Shown here piece by piece: positions 1 through 6,843 of a stretch of DNA of 8,479 nucleotides. Position numbers and translations under genes: made by a program. The notes below the pieces were generated by a model. That model did not search any database, was not told the origin of the DNA, and saw nothing but the letters and a program-made list of their open reading frames with translations. The DNA comes from Burkholderiales bacterium. Its GTDB lineage: Bacteria; Pseudomonadota; Gammaproteobacteria; Burkholderiales; Burkholderiaceae_C. Where the stretch lies: NCBI GenBank assembly GCA_006227785.1, contig SBFU01000286.1:1-8479 (forward strand). Reading direction: 5' to 3'. Every line of letters starts with the position of its first letter. Positions within the stretch are counted from its first letter, which is position 1.

Positions 1-34
1 AGCGTTGCCCCCTCCAAGTCGAAGATGCAACGAG

Positions 35-40
35 CAGGAG
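35..40 (+). promoter_or_regulatory. Shine-Dalgarno site of hppA
   Basis: The sequence CAGGAG contains a full AGGAG and lies 6 nt before the ATG at 47. It decides the hppA start in favour of that ATG over the in-frame TTG at position 5, which has no ribosome site in the window and would add 14 non-membrane residues. Confidence 0.8.
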
Positions 41-46
41 AAGCAC

Positions 47-2107
47 ATGGTTGGACAATCTGCGCTGGTTTTTGCGCTGGTTTGTGGTCTGGTGGCCGTG
101 GTCTACGGTTTCTGGTCACGCAGTTGGATTCTGGGACAAGACACGGGCAACGCCCGCATGCAGGAGATCGCCGGGGCCATTCAGGCGGGTGCCGCGGCCT
201 ACCTGGCGCGTCAATACCGCACCATTGCCATCGTGGGCGTGGTGCTGACCATTCTCATCGGGGTTTTTCTCGATACACCCACGGCCATCGGTTTTGTGCT
301 GGGCGCGGTGCTTTCGGGCGCCTGTGGATTCATCGGCATGAACATCTCGGTGCGTGCCAATGTGCGAACGGCCCAGGCAGCGACGCAGGGGATCGGTCCG
401 GCCCTGCAGGTGGCTTTCAGGGGTGGCGCCATCACGGGCATGCTGGTCGTGGGTCTGGGCCTGCTGGGGGTGGCCGGGTTTTTCTGGTTCCTGGTGGGCA
501 ACGGCAACCTGACCCCCGACAAGAACCTGGCCAAGCTGCTCAATCCGCTGATCGGCTTTGCCTTCGGTTCTTCGCTGATCTCCATTTTTGCGCGATTGGG
601 CGGCGGCATCTTCACCAAGGGCGCTGACGTCGGCGCTGATCTGGTCGGCAAGGTCGAAGCCGGTATTCCGGAGGACGACCCGCGCAACCCGGCCGTGATT
701 GCCGACAACGTGGGCGACAACGTGGGCGACTGCGCCGGCATGGCTGCCGACCTGTTCGAGACCTATGCAGTGACCCTGATCGCCACCATGGTGCTGGGAG
801 CCCTGCTGGTGGCGGCTGCACCGATGCAGGCCGTTCTCTACCCTCTGGTGCTGGGCGGCGTGTCCATCATCGCTTCGATCATCGGGTGCTTCTTCGTCAA
901 GGCCAGCCCAGGCATGAAGAATGTGATGCCCGCCCTGTACAAGGGGCTGATCGTGGCCGGTGTGCTCTCGGCCATCGCGTTTTATGGCGTCACCGTCTGG
1001 CTGATGCCCGATAACTCGATCACCGCCACCGGATCGCAGATGCGCCTGTGGGCAGCCGGCCTCGTGGGTCTGGCGTTGACCGCTGCCATGGTGTGGATCA
1101 CCGAGTACTACACCGGCACCGACTACAAGCCGGTCAAGCACGTGGCCCAGGCCTCGACCACGGGCCACGCCACGAACATCATTGCGGGCATTGGCGTGAG
1201 CATGAAGTCGACCGCCTGGCCGGTGCTGTTTGTCTGTGCCGCCATCGTGGCTTCCTACTCGCTGGCTGGCCTCTACGGCGTGGCGGTGGCTGCGACGGCC
1301 ATGCTGTCCATGGCGGGCATCGTGGTGGCGCTGGACGCATATGGCCCCATCACCGACAACGCCGGCGGCATTGCCGAAATGGCCGAACTGCCCAGCAGCG
1401 TGCGCGACGTGACCGACCCGCTGGACGCGGTGGGCAACACCACCAAGGCGGTGACCAAGGGTTACGCCATTGGCTCGGCTGGCCTGGCGGCGCTGGTTCT
1501 GTTTGCCGACTACACGCACAAGCTGGAGGTGACGGGTCATCAGGTCAGTTTCGATCTCAGCGACCCGATGGTCATCATCGGTCTGTTCATCGGTGGCCTG
1601 ATCCCGTACCTGTTCGGTGCCATGGCGATGGAGGCGGTCGGACGGGCAGCGGGCTCGGTGGTGGAAGAAGTGCGCCGCCAATTCCGTGACATCAAGGGCA
1701 TCATGGAAGGGACGGCCAAGCCCGAATACGGCAAAGCCGTCGACATGCTGACCTCGGCCGCCATCAAGGAAATGATGATTCCCAGCCTGCTGCCGGTGGT
1801 GGTGCCGATCCTGGTCGGTGTGTTCCTGGGCCCGAAGGCGCTGGGTGGCCTGCTGATGGGAACCATCGTGACCGGTCTGTTTGTCGCCATTTCGATGTGT
1901 ACTGGCGGCGGAGCCTGGGACAACGCCAAGAAGTACATCGAAGATGGCCACCATGGGGGCAAAGGCAGCGACGCCCACAAGGCCGCCGTCACCGGTGACA
2001 CCGTGGGGGACCCCTACAAGGACACGGCCGGCCCGGCGGTCAACCCGCTGATCAAGATCATCAACATCGTGGCCCTGCTGATCGTGCCACTGCTGCCGAT
2101 GGCCTGA
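47..2107 (+). CDS. hppA: K+-independent H+-translocating inorganic pyrophosphatase (membrane-bound)
   Basis: This integral membrane enzyme hydrolyses pyrophosphate to two phosphates and uses the energy to pump protons across the inner membrane. The product is 686 aa from the ATG at 47, a normal length for the family, with many hydrophobic segments (about 16 are usual in the family). Family motifs are intact: [11 protein letters not shown] at residues 194-204, followed by the acidic [20 protein letters not shown] region that binds Mg-PPi; [12 protein letters not shown] at 430-441; and [11 protein letters not shown] at 650-660. In the motif [10 protein letters not shown], Lys467 occupies the position that is Ala in K+-dependent enzymes. 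By established family knowledge this marks the K+-independent, proton-pumping subfamily. The gene stands alone and is followed by a strong terminator. The promoter is outside the window. The long antisense frame within it is a composition artefact. Confidence 0.97.
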   Translation: MVGQSALVFALVCGLVAVVYGFWSRSWILGQDTGNARMQEIAGAIQAGAAAYLARQYRTIAIVGVVLTILIGVFLDTPTAIGFVLGAVLSGACGFIGMNISVRANVRTAQAATQGIGPALQVAFRGGAITGMLVVGLGLLGVAGFFWFLVGNGNLTPDKNLAKLLNPLIGFAFGSSLISIFARLGGGIFTKGADVGADLVGKVEAGIPEDDPRNPAVIADNVGDNVGDCAGMAADLFETYAVTLIATMVLGALLVAAAPMQAVLYPLVLGGVSIIASIIGCFFVKASPGMKNVMPALYKGLIVAGVLSAIAFYGVTVWLMPDNSITATGSQMRLWAAGLVGLALTAAMVWITEYYTGTDYKPVKHVAQASTTGHATNIIAGIGVSMKSTAWPVLFVCAAIVASYSLAGLYGVAVAATAMLSMAGIVVALDAYGPITDNAGGIAEMAELPSSVRDVTDPLDAVGNTTKAVTKGYAIGSAGLAALVLFADYTHKLEVTGHQVSFDLSDPMVIIGLFIGGLIPYLFGAMAMEAVGRAAGSVVEEVRRQFRDIKGIMEGTAKPEYGKAVDMLTSAAIKEMMIPSLLPVVVPILVGVFLGPKALGGLLMGTIVTGLFVAISMCTGGGAWDNAKKYIEDGHHGGKGSDAHKAAVTGDTVGDPYKDTAGPAVNPLIKIINIVALLIVPLLPMA

Positions 2108-2130
2108 AGTTCTTCGAAGGCAATGGCATC

Positions 2131-2157
2131 AAGGGGCCCGCAACTGCGGGCCCTTTT
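2131..2157 (+). terminator. Intrinsic terminator of hppA
   Basis: An 11-bp stem (2131-2141 pairing with 2146-2156) contains the perfect 8-bp GGGCCCGC/GCGGGCCC core, one G-T wobble and two A-T pairs, with the 4-nt loop AACT. The TTTT run (2154-2157) forms the base of the stem and the tail. It starts 23 nt after the hppA stop. It ends just before the stop codon of the convergent tetR gene at 2160. Read on the other strand the hairpin lacks a clear U-tract, so termination of tetR here is less certain. Confidence 0.88.
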
Positions 2158-2159
2158 CT

Positions 2160-2789
2160 TCATGCGCCGTGGGGGTCGCGATCGCCCTTGGCCAAGGCGC
2201 GCACGATGTCCACAGCCACCGGTGTCAGAGAGGCGAGCCCGGCCGCTTCATCGCGCTCAATGGCCGTCAACACCAGCTCATTGATGGCGCCGACTGCGGC
2301 CATGGCCAGTTCAGGGGTCAGCGGCCTGAGCGCCGGTCCCGAAGGTTCTTCTGAACGGTTGATGGTTTCAAGCAGAAAGCTGGCCAGGCCGGTCATGGTC
2401 TCGCGCCGCAGCGCCGCGCCGTCATCGCCCAGGTGATGAATGTCGACGAAGAGGCTTCGCAGCAAGTCCGGACCCGCGGCCAGATGACCCAGGTAGCTGG
2501 CCAGGGCCTTTTGCAGCTGCGTACGCCAGGGCTGTGCCGGGTCAATGGCATCCCGCAGCGTTCTCAAGGCCGAAGCGCTGGCAGCCCGATAAAGAGCCTC
2601 GAAACAGGCCTGCTTGCCCTCGAAGTGTTCATAAAACGTTCGGCGAGAGACACCCGCCAGCCGCACGATGTCTGCAATGGTGACGGTGGCATAGCCCTGC
2701 TCGGCCAGCGCCTGTGCCAGGGCCGACAGGAGGCGGCTGCGGTGCGTGGGCGTGTCCGAGATGGGTGAAGCGTGGGTTGCAGTTTCCAT
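2160..2789 (-). CDS. TetR/AcrR-family transcriptional regulator
   Basis: This 209-aa protein has the normal length of a TetR-family repressor. The N-terminal DNA-binding domain spans about residues 15-65. The helix-turn-helix covers roughly residues 37-56 (TIADIVRLAGVSRRTFYEHF), with the family-typical YxHFxxKxxxF pattern after it. The C-terminal part (about 70-209) is helical, variable and presumably binds a ligand; its ligand cannot be read from sequence. The gene is divergent from the metal-dependent hydrolase gene, and a perfect inverted repeat lies between them, so I infer that it represses that gene. The ATG at 2789 has no Shine-Dalgarno site but has TAAGAT exactly 6 nt upstream, suggesting a leaderless transcript. 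It converges with hppA; the stop lies 3 nt beyond the hppA terminator. Family assignment is firm; target and effector are inference. Confidence 0.93.
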   Translation of the reverse strand: METATHASPISDTPTHRSRLLSALAQALAEQGYATVTIADIVRLAGVSRRTFYEHFEGKQACFEALYRAASASALRTLRDAIDPAQPWRTQLQKALASYLGHLAAGPDLLRSLFVDIHHLGDDGAALRRETMTGLASFLLETINRSEEPSGPALRPLTPELAMAAVGAINELVLTAIERDEAAGLASLTPVAVDIVRALAKGDRDPHGA

Positions 2790-2795
2790 GCAGCG

Positions 2796-2801
2796 ATCTT
2801 A
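2796..2801 (-). promoter_or_regulatory. Putative -10 element of tetR (leaderless start)
   Basis: On the minus strand the hexamer TAAGAT (4/6 to TATAAT) ends 6 nt before the tetR ATG, so transcription would begin at or next to the A of the start codon. A -35 at 17-bp spacing would be TCAAGA (2819-2824), a poor match. It would overlap the -35 of the divergent hydrolase promoter. No Shine-Dalgarno sequence precedes the ATG. Confidence 0.4.
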
Positions 2802-2820
2802 GGCCCTGCAAAGGCCACTC

Positions 2821-2849
2821 TTGACACCCGACCTGCCGTGGCGCATCAT
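2821..2849 (+). promoter_or_regulatory. Putative sigma-70 promoter of the metal-dependent hydrolase gene
   Basis: A perfect -35 box TTGACA (2821-2826) is followed after exactly 17 bp by CATCAT (2844-2849, 4/6 to TATAAT). Initiation would be near 2856, inside the inverted repeat, whose left arm covers the -10. A protein bound to the palindrome would therefore block this promoter directly. The resulting leader would be about 34 nt to the ATG at 2890. Confidence 0.6.
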
Positions 2850-2882
2850 GGGTTGGTACGTTTATGTACCAACCCATGATGC
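2843..2882. repeat. Perfect inverted repeat, likely operator of the TetR regulator
   Basis: The two 17-nt arms (GCATCATGGGTTGGTAC at 2843-2859 and its exact reverse complement at 2866-2882) flank the 6-nt spacer GTTTAT. It is the only long perfect palindrome I found in the window. It lies between divergent tetR and hydrolase genes and overlaps the -10 region of the latter. TetR-family dimers bind palindromes, usually of about 15-30 bp. At 40 bp this one could hold two dimers, as QacR does on its operator, or could be a single site with extended symmetry. The assignment to this TetR is inferred from position. Confidence 0.75.
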
Positions 2883-2889
2883 CGGATGC

Positions 2890-3717
2890 ATGTCCATGAC
2901 CGAACTGGTTGTCCGCCGCCTTCTCATCGACCTCGAACAACCCGTTCACAAGCACTGGTGTGGCGGGGATGCCTTTCTCACGGCGTGGTTCAACGCCCTC
3001 TCGATGAGTTTTCCGCTGGGCGAGCAGTTCTTCATCGACTCGGTTCGCAATGGCCTGAAAACTCTGCCTGAAGAGCAGCGGGTCGCATTCAGCCGCGAGG
3101 TGCAAGGCTTCATCGGACAAGAGGCCACCCATCGCCGCATCCATGCACTGTTCAATGCCCAGATTGAAAAACATGGGCTCGTGAATGCGTGGGAACCGCG
3201 TGCGAGGGCTCGCCTTGAGCTGTTGGCGGGATCCGATCCGAGGCATGGACTCGGGGTGACAGCGGCCAACGAACACTTCACTGCCCTGTTTGCCGAATGG
3301 CTGCTGTCGCATGCCCAGGTTCTGGACGGAGCCGAGCCAAGGCTGAAGTCGCTCTGGCTTTGGCACAGTGCCGAAGAGGCTGAACACAAATGCACCGCCT
3401 TTGACCTCTACCAGGCCCTGGGCGGAAGTCACGCCTGGCGCGTGCGGTGGATGCGTCGTGTCACCTTGATCTTCCTGACGGACACCCTGCGGCAGACCAT
3501 CGACAACCTTCGTCGCGACGGCACGCTCTGGAAATGGTCCACTTGGGGCAGCGCGTGGCGCCACCTGCTCGGCCCCGATGGGCTCTTGCGCTGCAGCTGG
3601 AAACCCTGGAAGGCCTATTTCCGTCGGGACTTCCATCCGTCGCAGCAGGAAAGCGCACTGGCCTCTCGTTGGCTGCAGGAGAACACAGGCCTTTACGCCC
3701 GCGTCGGCTCGGGCTGA
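2890..3717 (+). CDS. Predicted metal-dependent hydrolase, ferritin-like (PF10118/COG3687 type)
   Basis: This 275-aa, probably cytoplasmic protein resembles the 'predicted metal-dependent hydrolase' family, whose reaction is not established. Putative metal ligands are spaced as in a helical-bundle di-metal site: Glu45 in FPLGEQFF, Glu78 and His81 in GQEATH, Glu128 and His129 in the AANEHFTA segment, and His159 with Glu162/Glu163 and His166 in [11 protein letters not shown]. The C-terminal third is rich in Trp and basic residues ([23 protein letters not shown]), typical of the family. The start is uncertain. I chose the ATG at 2890; the ATG at 2896 is equally possible, and neither has a good Shine-Dalgarno site. 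The in-frame ATG at 2848 lies in the palindrome and overlaps the predicted -10, so I rejected it. It is probably under TetR control. It ends 85 nt before moaA with no terminator visible. Family call is fairly sure; substrate unknown. Confidence 0.85.
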   Translation: MSMTELVVRRLLIDLEQPVHKHWCGGDAFLTAWFNALSMSFPLGEQFFIDSVRNGLKTLPEEQRVAFSREVQGFIGQEATHRRIHALFNAQIEKHGLVNAWEPRARARLELLAGSDPRHGLGVTAANEHFTALFAEWLLSHAQVLDGAEPRLKSLWLWHSAEEAEHKCTAFDLYQALGGSHAWRVRWMRRVTLIFLTDTLRQTIDNLRRDGTLWKWSTWGSAWRHLLGPDGLLRCSWKPWKAYFRRDFHPSQQESALASRWLQENTGLYARVGSG

Positions 3718-3790
3718 GCCATGCGGCATCGCCGCTGTCGAACCCGCAGATCCAGTGGGCCTGATCGGCATCCGGGCACGCGCTCTCGAC

Positions 3791-3796
3791 CATAAT
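3791..3796 (+). promoter_or_regulatory. Putative -10 element of the moaA-mobA-moeA operon (leaderless start)
   Basis: CATAAT (5/6 to TATAAT) ends 6 nt before the moaA ATG at 3803, so the start point would fall at or beside the start codon. No convincing -35 is seen at 16-19 bp spacing (for example GCATCC at 17 bp). There is no Shine-Dalgarno sequence before the ATG. No molybdenum-cofactor riboswitch-sized leader exists, as only 85 nt separate the genes. Confidence 0.45.
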
Positions 3797-3802
3797 GCGG
3801 AC

Positions 3803-4918
3803 ATGTCCGAACGCGTCATACCCCTGGTCGACCAGCGCGTCGCTTCGCTGCCTGCACACGTCCCGGCAAAGCCCATCCCGACCACCGGCCTTCTGGGCGA
3901 TGCCCTCGGACGTCCGTTGCGCGACCTCCGCATCAGCGTCACCGACCGCTGCAATTTCCGCTGCAGCTATTGCATGCCCAAGGATGTCTTCGACAAGGAC
4001 TATCCGTATCTCCCGCACAGCGCGCTGTTGACCTTCGAGGAAATCACCCGCCTGGCCCGGCTGTTTGCGGCCCATGGCGTGCGCAAGCTGCGCCTGACGG
4101 GTGGTGAGCCACTGCTGCGCAAGAACATCGAAATCCTGATCGAGCAGTTGGCCGGTCTGCGCACCGTCGACGGCTTGCCACTGGACCTGACACTCACCAC
4201 CAATGGGTCTCTGCTGACACGCAAGGCACGTGCCCTCAAGGCCGCAGGTCTGCACCGGGTGACCGTGAGCCTGGATGGTCTGGACGACGCGGTGTTCCGA
4301 CGCATGAATGACGTCGATTTTCCGGTCGCCGATGTGCTCGAAGGCATTGAGGCGGCGCGTGAGGCCGGCCTGGGCCCAATCAAGGTCAACATGGTGGTCA
4401 AACGCGGCACCAACGAGCACGAGATCGTTCGCATGGCGCGCCACTTCAAAGGCAGCGGCATCGTGCTGCGTTTCATCGAGTACATGGATGTGGGTGCCAC
4501 GAACGGCTGGCGCATGGACGAAGTGATGCCCAGCGCCGAGGTGGTCGCGATGATCCACCGCGAGTTGCCCCTGGTGCAACTGGACCCGGCCGCCCCTGGT
4601 GAGACCGCCGAACGCTGGGGCTATGCGGACGGCACAGGTGAAATCGGTGTGATCAGCAGTGTCACCCAGGCGTTCTGCCGGGACTGCAACCGGGCCAGAC
4701 TCTCCACCGAAGGAAAGCTCTACCTTTGCCTGTTCGCCAGCCAGGGGCATGACCTGCGAACACTGTTGCGGTCGGGAGCCACCGACCAGGACATCGCCAG
4801 CGCGATCGGCGCCATCTGGCAGGGCCGGGAGGACCGGTATTCGGAACTCAGGGCCAGTCTCCCGCCAGACGATGGTCAGGGTGTACGGCGGGTGGAAATG
4901 AGCTACATCGGAGGGTAA
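3803..4918 (+). CDS. moaA: GTP 3',8-cyclase MoaA (radical SAM, molybdenum cofactor biosynthesis)
   Basis: MoaA converts GTP to 3',8-cyclo-GTP, the first step of molybdopterin synthesis, which MoaC completes to cyclic pyranopterin. The 371-aa product has both iron-sulfur sites. The radical-SAM cluster is CxxxCxxC at Cys50, Cys54 and Cys57 ([14 protein letters not shown]). The C-terminal cluster that binds GTP is at Cys292, Cys295 and Cys309 ([11 protein letters not shown]...LYLC). The SAM-binding [11 protein letters not shown] motif and the C-terminal Gly-Gly (370-371), required for activity in the family, are present. I chose the ATG at 3803 because the conserved region begins about 40 residues later and CATAAT lies just upstream. 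The open frame extends further back to 3578, but that part overlaps the hydrolase gene and shows no family similarity. It is first in an operon with mobA (4-nt gap) and moeA. Confidence 0.96.
   Translation: MSERVIPLVDQRVASLPAHVPAKPIPTTGLLGDALGRPLRDLRISVTDRCNFRCSYCMPKDVFDKDYPYLPHSALLTFEEITRLARLFAAHGVRKLRLTGGEPLLRKNIEILIEQLAGLRTVDGLPLDLTLTTNGSLLTRKARALKAAGLHRVTVSLDGLDDAVFRRMNDVDFPVADVLEGIEAAREAGLGPIKVNMVVKRGTNEHEIVRMARHFKGSGIVLRFIEYMDVGATNGWRMDEVMPSAEVVAMIHRELPLVQLDPAAPGETAERWGYADGTGEIGVISSVTQAFCRDCNRARLSTEGKLYLCLFASQGHDLRTLLRSGATDQDIASAIGAIWQGREDRYSELRASLPPDDGQGVRRVEMSYIGG
4910..4915 (+). promoter_or_regulatory. Shine-Dalgarno site of mobA (supports a TTG start)
   Basis: GGAGGG lies 7 nt before the TTG at 4923, at the very end of moaA, where it encodes the C-terminal Gly-Gly. 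No ATG is available before the conserved LAGG motif, so this site and spacing fix the TTG as the start. Confidence 0.75.
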
Positions 4919-4922
4919 GGCC

Positions 4923-5549
4923 TTGGCCATTCAAGTGAACGAAATCACCGCGATGGTGCTGGCCGGCGGTCGCGGCTCGCGCATGGGCGGCGTGGACAAA
5001 GGTCTGCAAAACTTCAACGGCACACCGTTGGGTCTCCATACCATCCTGCGGCTGCAGATGCAGGATGGTGGTTTGATTGGCGACCTGATGGTCAATGCCA
5101 ACCGCAATCTGGCGGCCTACGAGGCCTTTGGCGTCCCCGTATGGCCCGACACGCTGGACGATTACGCCGGACCCCTGGCCGGTTTTCTGACCGGGCTGGA
5201 GCGGTGCGAAACGCCCTACCTGTTGACGGTTCCGTGTGACACCCCTTTGTTCCCGCTGGATCTGGCCCTGCGCCTGGCGGCTGCCTTTGACGACCCCGCG
5301 ACCGAAATCGCCATGGCGGCGGCCCGTGAAGATGACGACCAGATTCGGCCACAGCCGGTGTTCTGCCTGATGAGGGTTCAGCTGCTGGAAAGCCTGGTGG
5401 CGTTCACCCAGGCAGGCGGACGCAAGATCGACCGCTGGACAGCCCAACATCGCACGGTCATCGTGCCGTTCGATCAGCCCGGTGATTCGCCAAGGGCCTT
5501 CTACAACGCCAACACACTGGCCGAGCTGCACGCGCTGGAACACCGCTGA
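4923..5549 (+). CDS. mobA: Molybdenum cofactor guanylyltransferase MobA
   Basis: MobA transfers GMP from GTP to molybdopterin-Mo to give the guanine dinucleotide cofactor used by DMSO-reductase-family enzymes such as formate dehydrogenase and nitrate reductase. The 208-aa product is of usual length. The nucleotide-binding loop [16 protein letters not shown] is at residues 13-28 with Lys26. Other motifs are DDYAGPLAG at 79-87, VPCDTP at 103-108 with the Mg-binding Asp106, and the C-terminal FYNANT (193-198). The last corresponds to the family's NTP-EL signature, but with Leu instead of the usual Pro. The start codon is TTG, supported by the Shine-Dalgarno site at 4910-4915; GTG at 4935 is the alternative. 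It follows moaA by 4 nt and precedes moeA by 16 nt, so it is co-transcribed and probably translationally coupled. Confidence 0.95.
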   Translation: MAIQVNEITAMVLAGGRGSRMGGVDKGLQNFNGTPLGLHTILRLQMQDGGLIGDLMVNANRNLAAYEAFGVPVWPDTLDDYAGPLAGFLTGLERCETPYLLTVPCDTPLFPLDLALRLAAAFDDPATEIAMAAAREDDDQIRPQPVFCLMRVQLLESLVAFTQAGGRKIDRWTAQHRTVIVPFDQPGDSPRAFYNANTLAELHALEHR

Positions 5550-5565
5550 AACGGCACGGAACCCC

Positions 5566-6843
5566 ATGAAGACGATTGAGCAGATCGCCGCTGAACTGCA
5601 GGGGTACGACCCCAAATCCTTGAGTGCGGCGCAGGTGAACGAGTTCCTGGACCGGCTGGTCGACCCGGTGGCTGACGTGGAGACCGTTTCCGTCTTCAAC
5701 GCGCTCGGGCGTGTCCTGGCAGAGGATGTCATCTCGCCCATCAGCGTGCCACCGCACGACAATTCGGCCATGGATGGCTTTGCCTTTGAGGGCCGGCAGC
5801 TTGTGCGCGACCAGCCTCTGCGGTTGCGCGTGGCCGGCACGGCCTATGCCGGGAAGGCATGGCAAGGCGCCGTGCGAGCGGGTGAGTGCATCAAGATCAT
5901 GACCGGGGCCATCATGCCCGCCGGAATGGACACGGTGGTACCACTGGAGTTTGTTCGCATTGAAGATGAGGACATCGAGATACCGGCCAATGTGGTGCAG
6001 CCAGGAGACAACCGGCGCCTGCTCGGCGAGGATCTGATGGAAGGACGTGCAGCCCTGAAGAAAGGCGACCTGCTGGGGCCTGCTGCCATGGGCCTGATCG
6101 CCAGCCTGGGCCTGCCGGAACTGAAGGTGTTCCGCCGCCTGAAGGTGGCCTATTTTTCGACCGGTGACGAAATCCTGAGCCTCGGTGAGCCACCGCGGGA
6201 AGGAGCGGTCTACGACAGCAACCGGTACACGGTATTTGGGCTGTTGCACCGCATGGGCATAGAGGTGCTCGACATGGGTGTCATCCGGGATGAACCCGTG
6301 GCGCTTGAAGCCGCCTTTCGGCAAGCGGCTGAACGGGCCGATGCGATCATCACCAGTGGCGGCGTCAGCATGGGCGAAGCCGACCACACCAAGGCCATGA
6401 TGAAGCAGCTGGGCGACGTGGCCTTCTGGCGCATCGCCATGCGCCCGGGACGTCCCATGGCCGTAGGTCGCCTAGACCAGACAGGCCATCCCTCCATCCT
6501 GTTCGGCTTGCCAGGCAACCCGGTCGCGGTGATGGTGACGTTTCTGGCCTTCGTGCGCCCTGCCCTGCAGCGCATGATGGGATCCCGGGCAACCCCTCCG
6601 ATCCTGCTCAAGGCCCGCTGCGGTGAGGCTTTGCGCAAAAAACCGGGCCGCACCGAATACCAGCGGGGCATCGTCACAACCGAACCCGACGGCAGCCTGA
6701 AAGTCAGGATCACCGGCAATCAGGGCTCGGGGGTGCTGCGCTCCATGGTGGAGGCCAACGGACTGATCGTCCTGCACCACCACCAGGGCCATGTGGCGGC
6801 AGGGGACGAGGTTGATGTGATGATGTTTGACGGCGTCATCTGA
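5566..6843 (+). CDS. moeA: Molybdopterin molybdenumtransferase MoeA
   Basis: MoeA inserts molybdate into adenylylated molybdopterin, releasing AMP, and so delivers the Mo cofactor that MobA then modifies. The 425-aa product is close to the usual length of about 410. Motifs in order: PPHDNSAMDGFAF (62-74); TGAIMPAGMDTVVP (113-126); GDNRRLLGEDL (147-157); STGDE (198-202); VYDSNRY (215-221); SGGVSMGEAD (264-273), with Asp273 in the position of a family active-site acid; MRPGRPMAVG (292-301); and LFGLPGNPVAV (312-322). The C-terminal MoeA domain IV follows from about residue 345. The ATG at 5566 begins the conserved N-terminal helix; upstream CGGA gives a modest ribosome site. It is last in the moaA-mobA-moeA operon. 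Its final 8 bp overlap the 3' end of the convergent ligase gene, with no terminator between. Confidence 0.96.
   Translation: MKTIEQIAAELQGYDPKSLSAAQVNEFLDRLVDPVADVETVSVFNALGRVLAEDVISPISVPPHDNSAMDGFAFEGRQLVRDQPLRLRVAGTAYAGKAWQGAVRAGECIKIMTGAIMPAGMDTVVPLEFVRIEDEDIEIPANVVQPGDNRRLLGEDLMEGRAALKKGDLLGPAAMGLIASLGLPELKVFRRLKVAYFSTGDEILSLGEPPREGAVYDSNRYTVFGLLHRMGIEVLDMGVIRDEPVALEAAFRQAAERADAIITSGGVSMGEADHTKAMMKQLGDVAFWRIAMRPGRPMAVGRLDQTGHPSILFGLPGNPVAVMVTFLAFVRPALQRMMGSRATPPILLKARCGEALRKKPGRTEYQRGIVTTEPDGSLKVRITGNQGSGVLRSMVEANGLIVLHHHQGHVAAGDEVDVMMFDGVI

Noticed and set aside
116..1978. 620-aa open frame antisense to hppA
   Set aside because: It is a mirror of a long high-GC gene. The product is His/Arg/Gly/Gln-rich with no fold-like pattern, while the + strand frame has every HppA motif.
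2843..2882. Palindrome as an intrinsic terminator or a mobile-element end
   Set aside because: There is no T-run after either arm, no target-site duplication and no transposase nearby. The position between divergent genes and over a -10 box fits an operator better.
3578..3802. N-terminal extension of moaA to the upstream ATG at 3578
   Set aside because: It would overlap the 3' end of the hydrolase gene in another frame, adds 75 residues without family similarity, and the ATG at 3803 gives the usual length.
2629..3954. 441-aa minus-strand frame across the tetR start, operator and hydrolase gene
   Set aside because: It overlaps two well-supported genes and the promoter region, and has no recognisable domain.
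3461..4930. 489-aa minus-strand frame antisense to moaA
   Set aside because: It is low-complexity, His/Gln/Asp-rich shadow coding; moaA on the + strand has both cysteine clusters.
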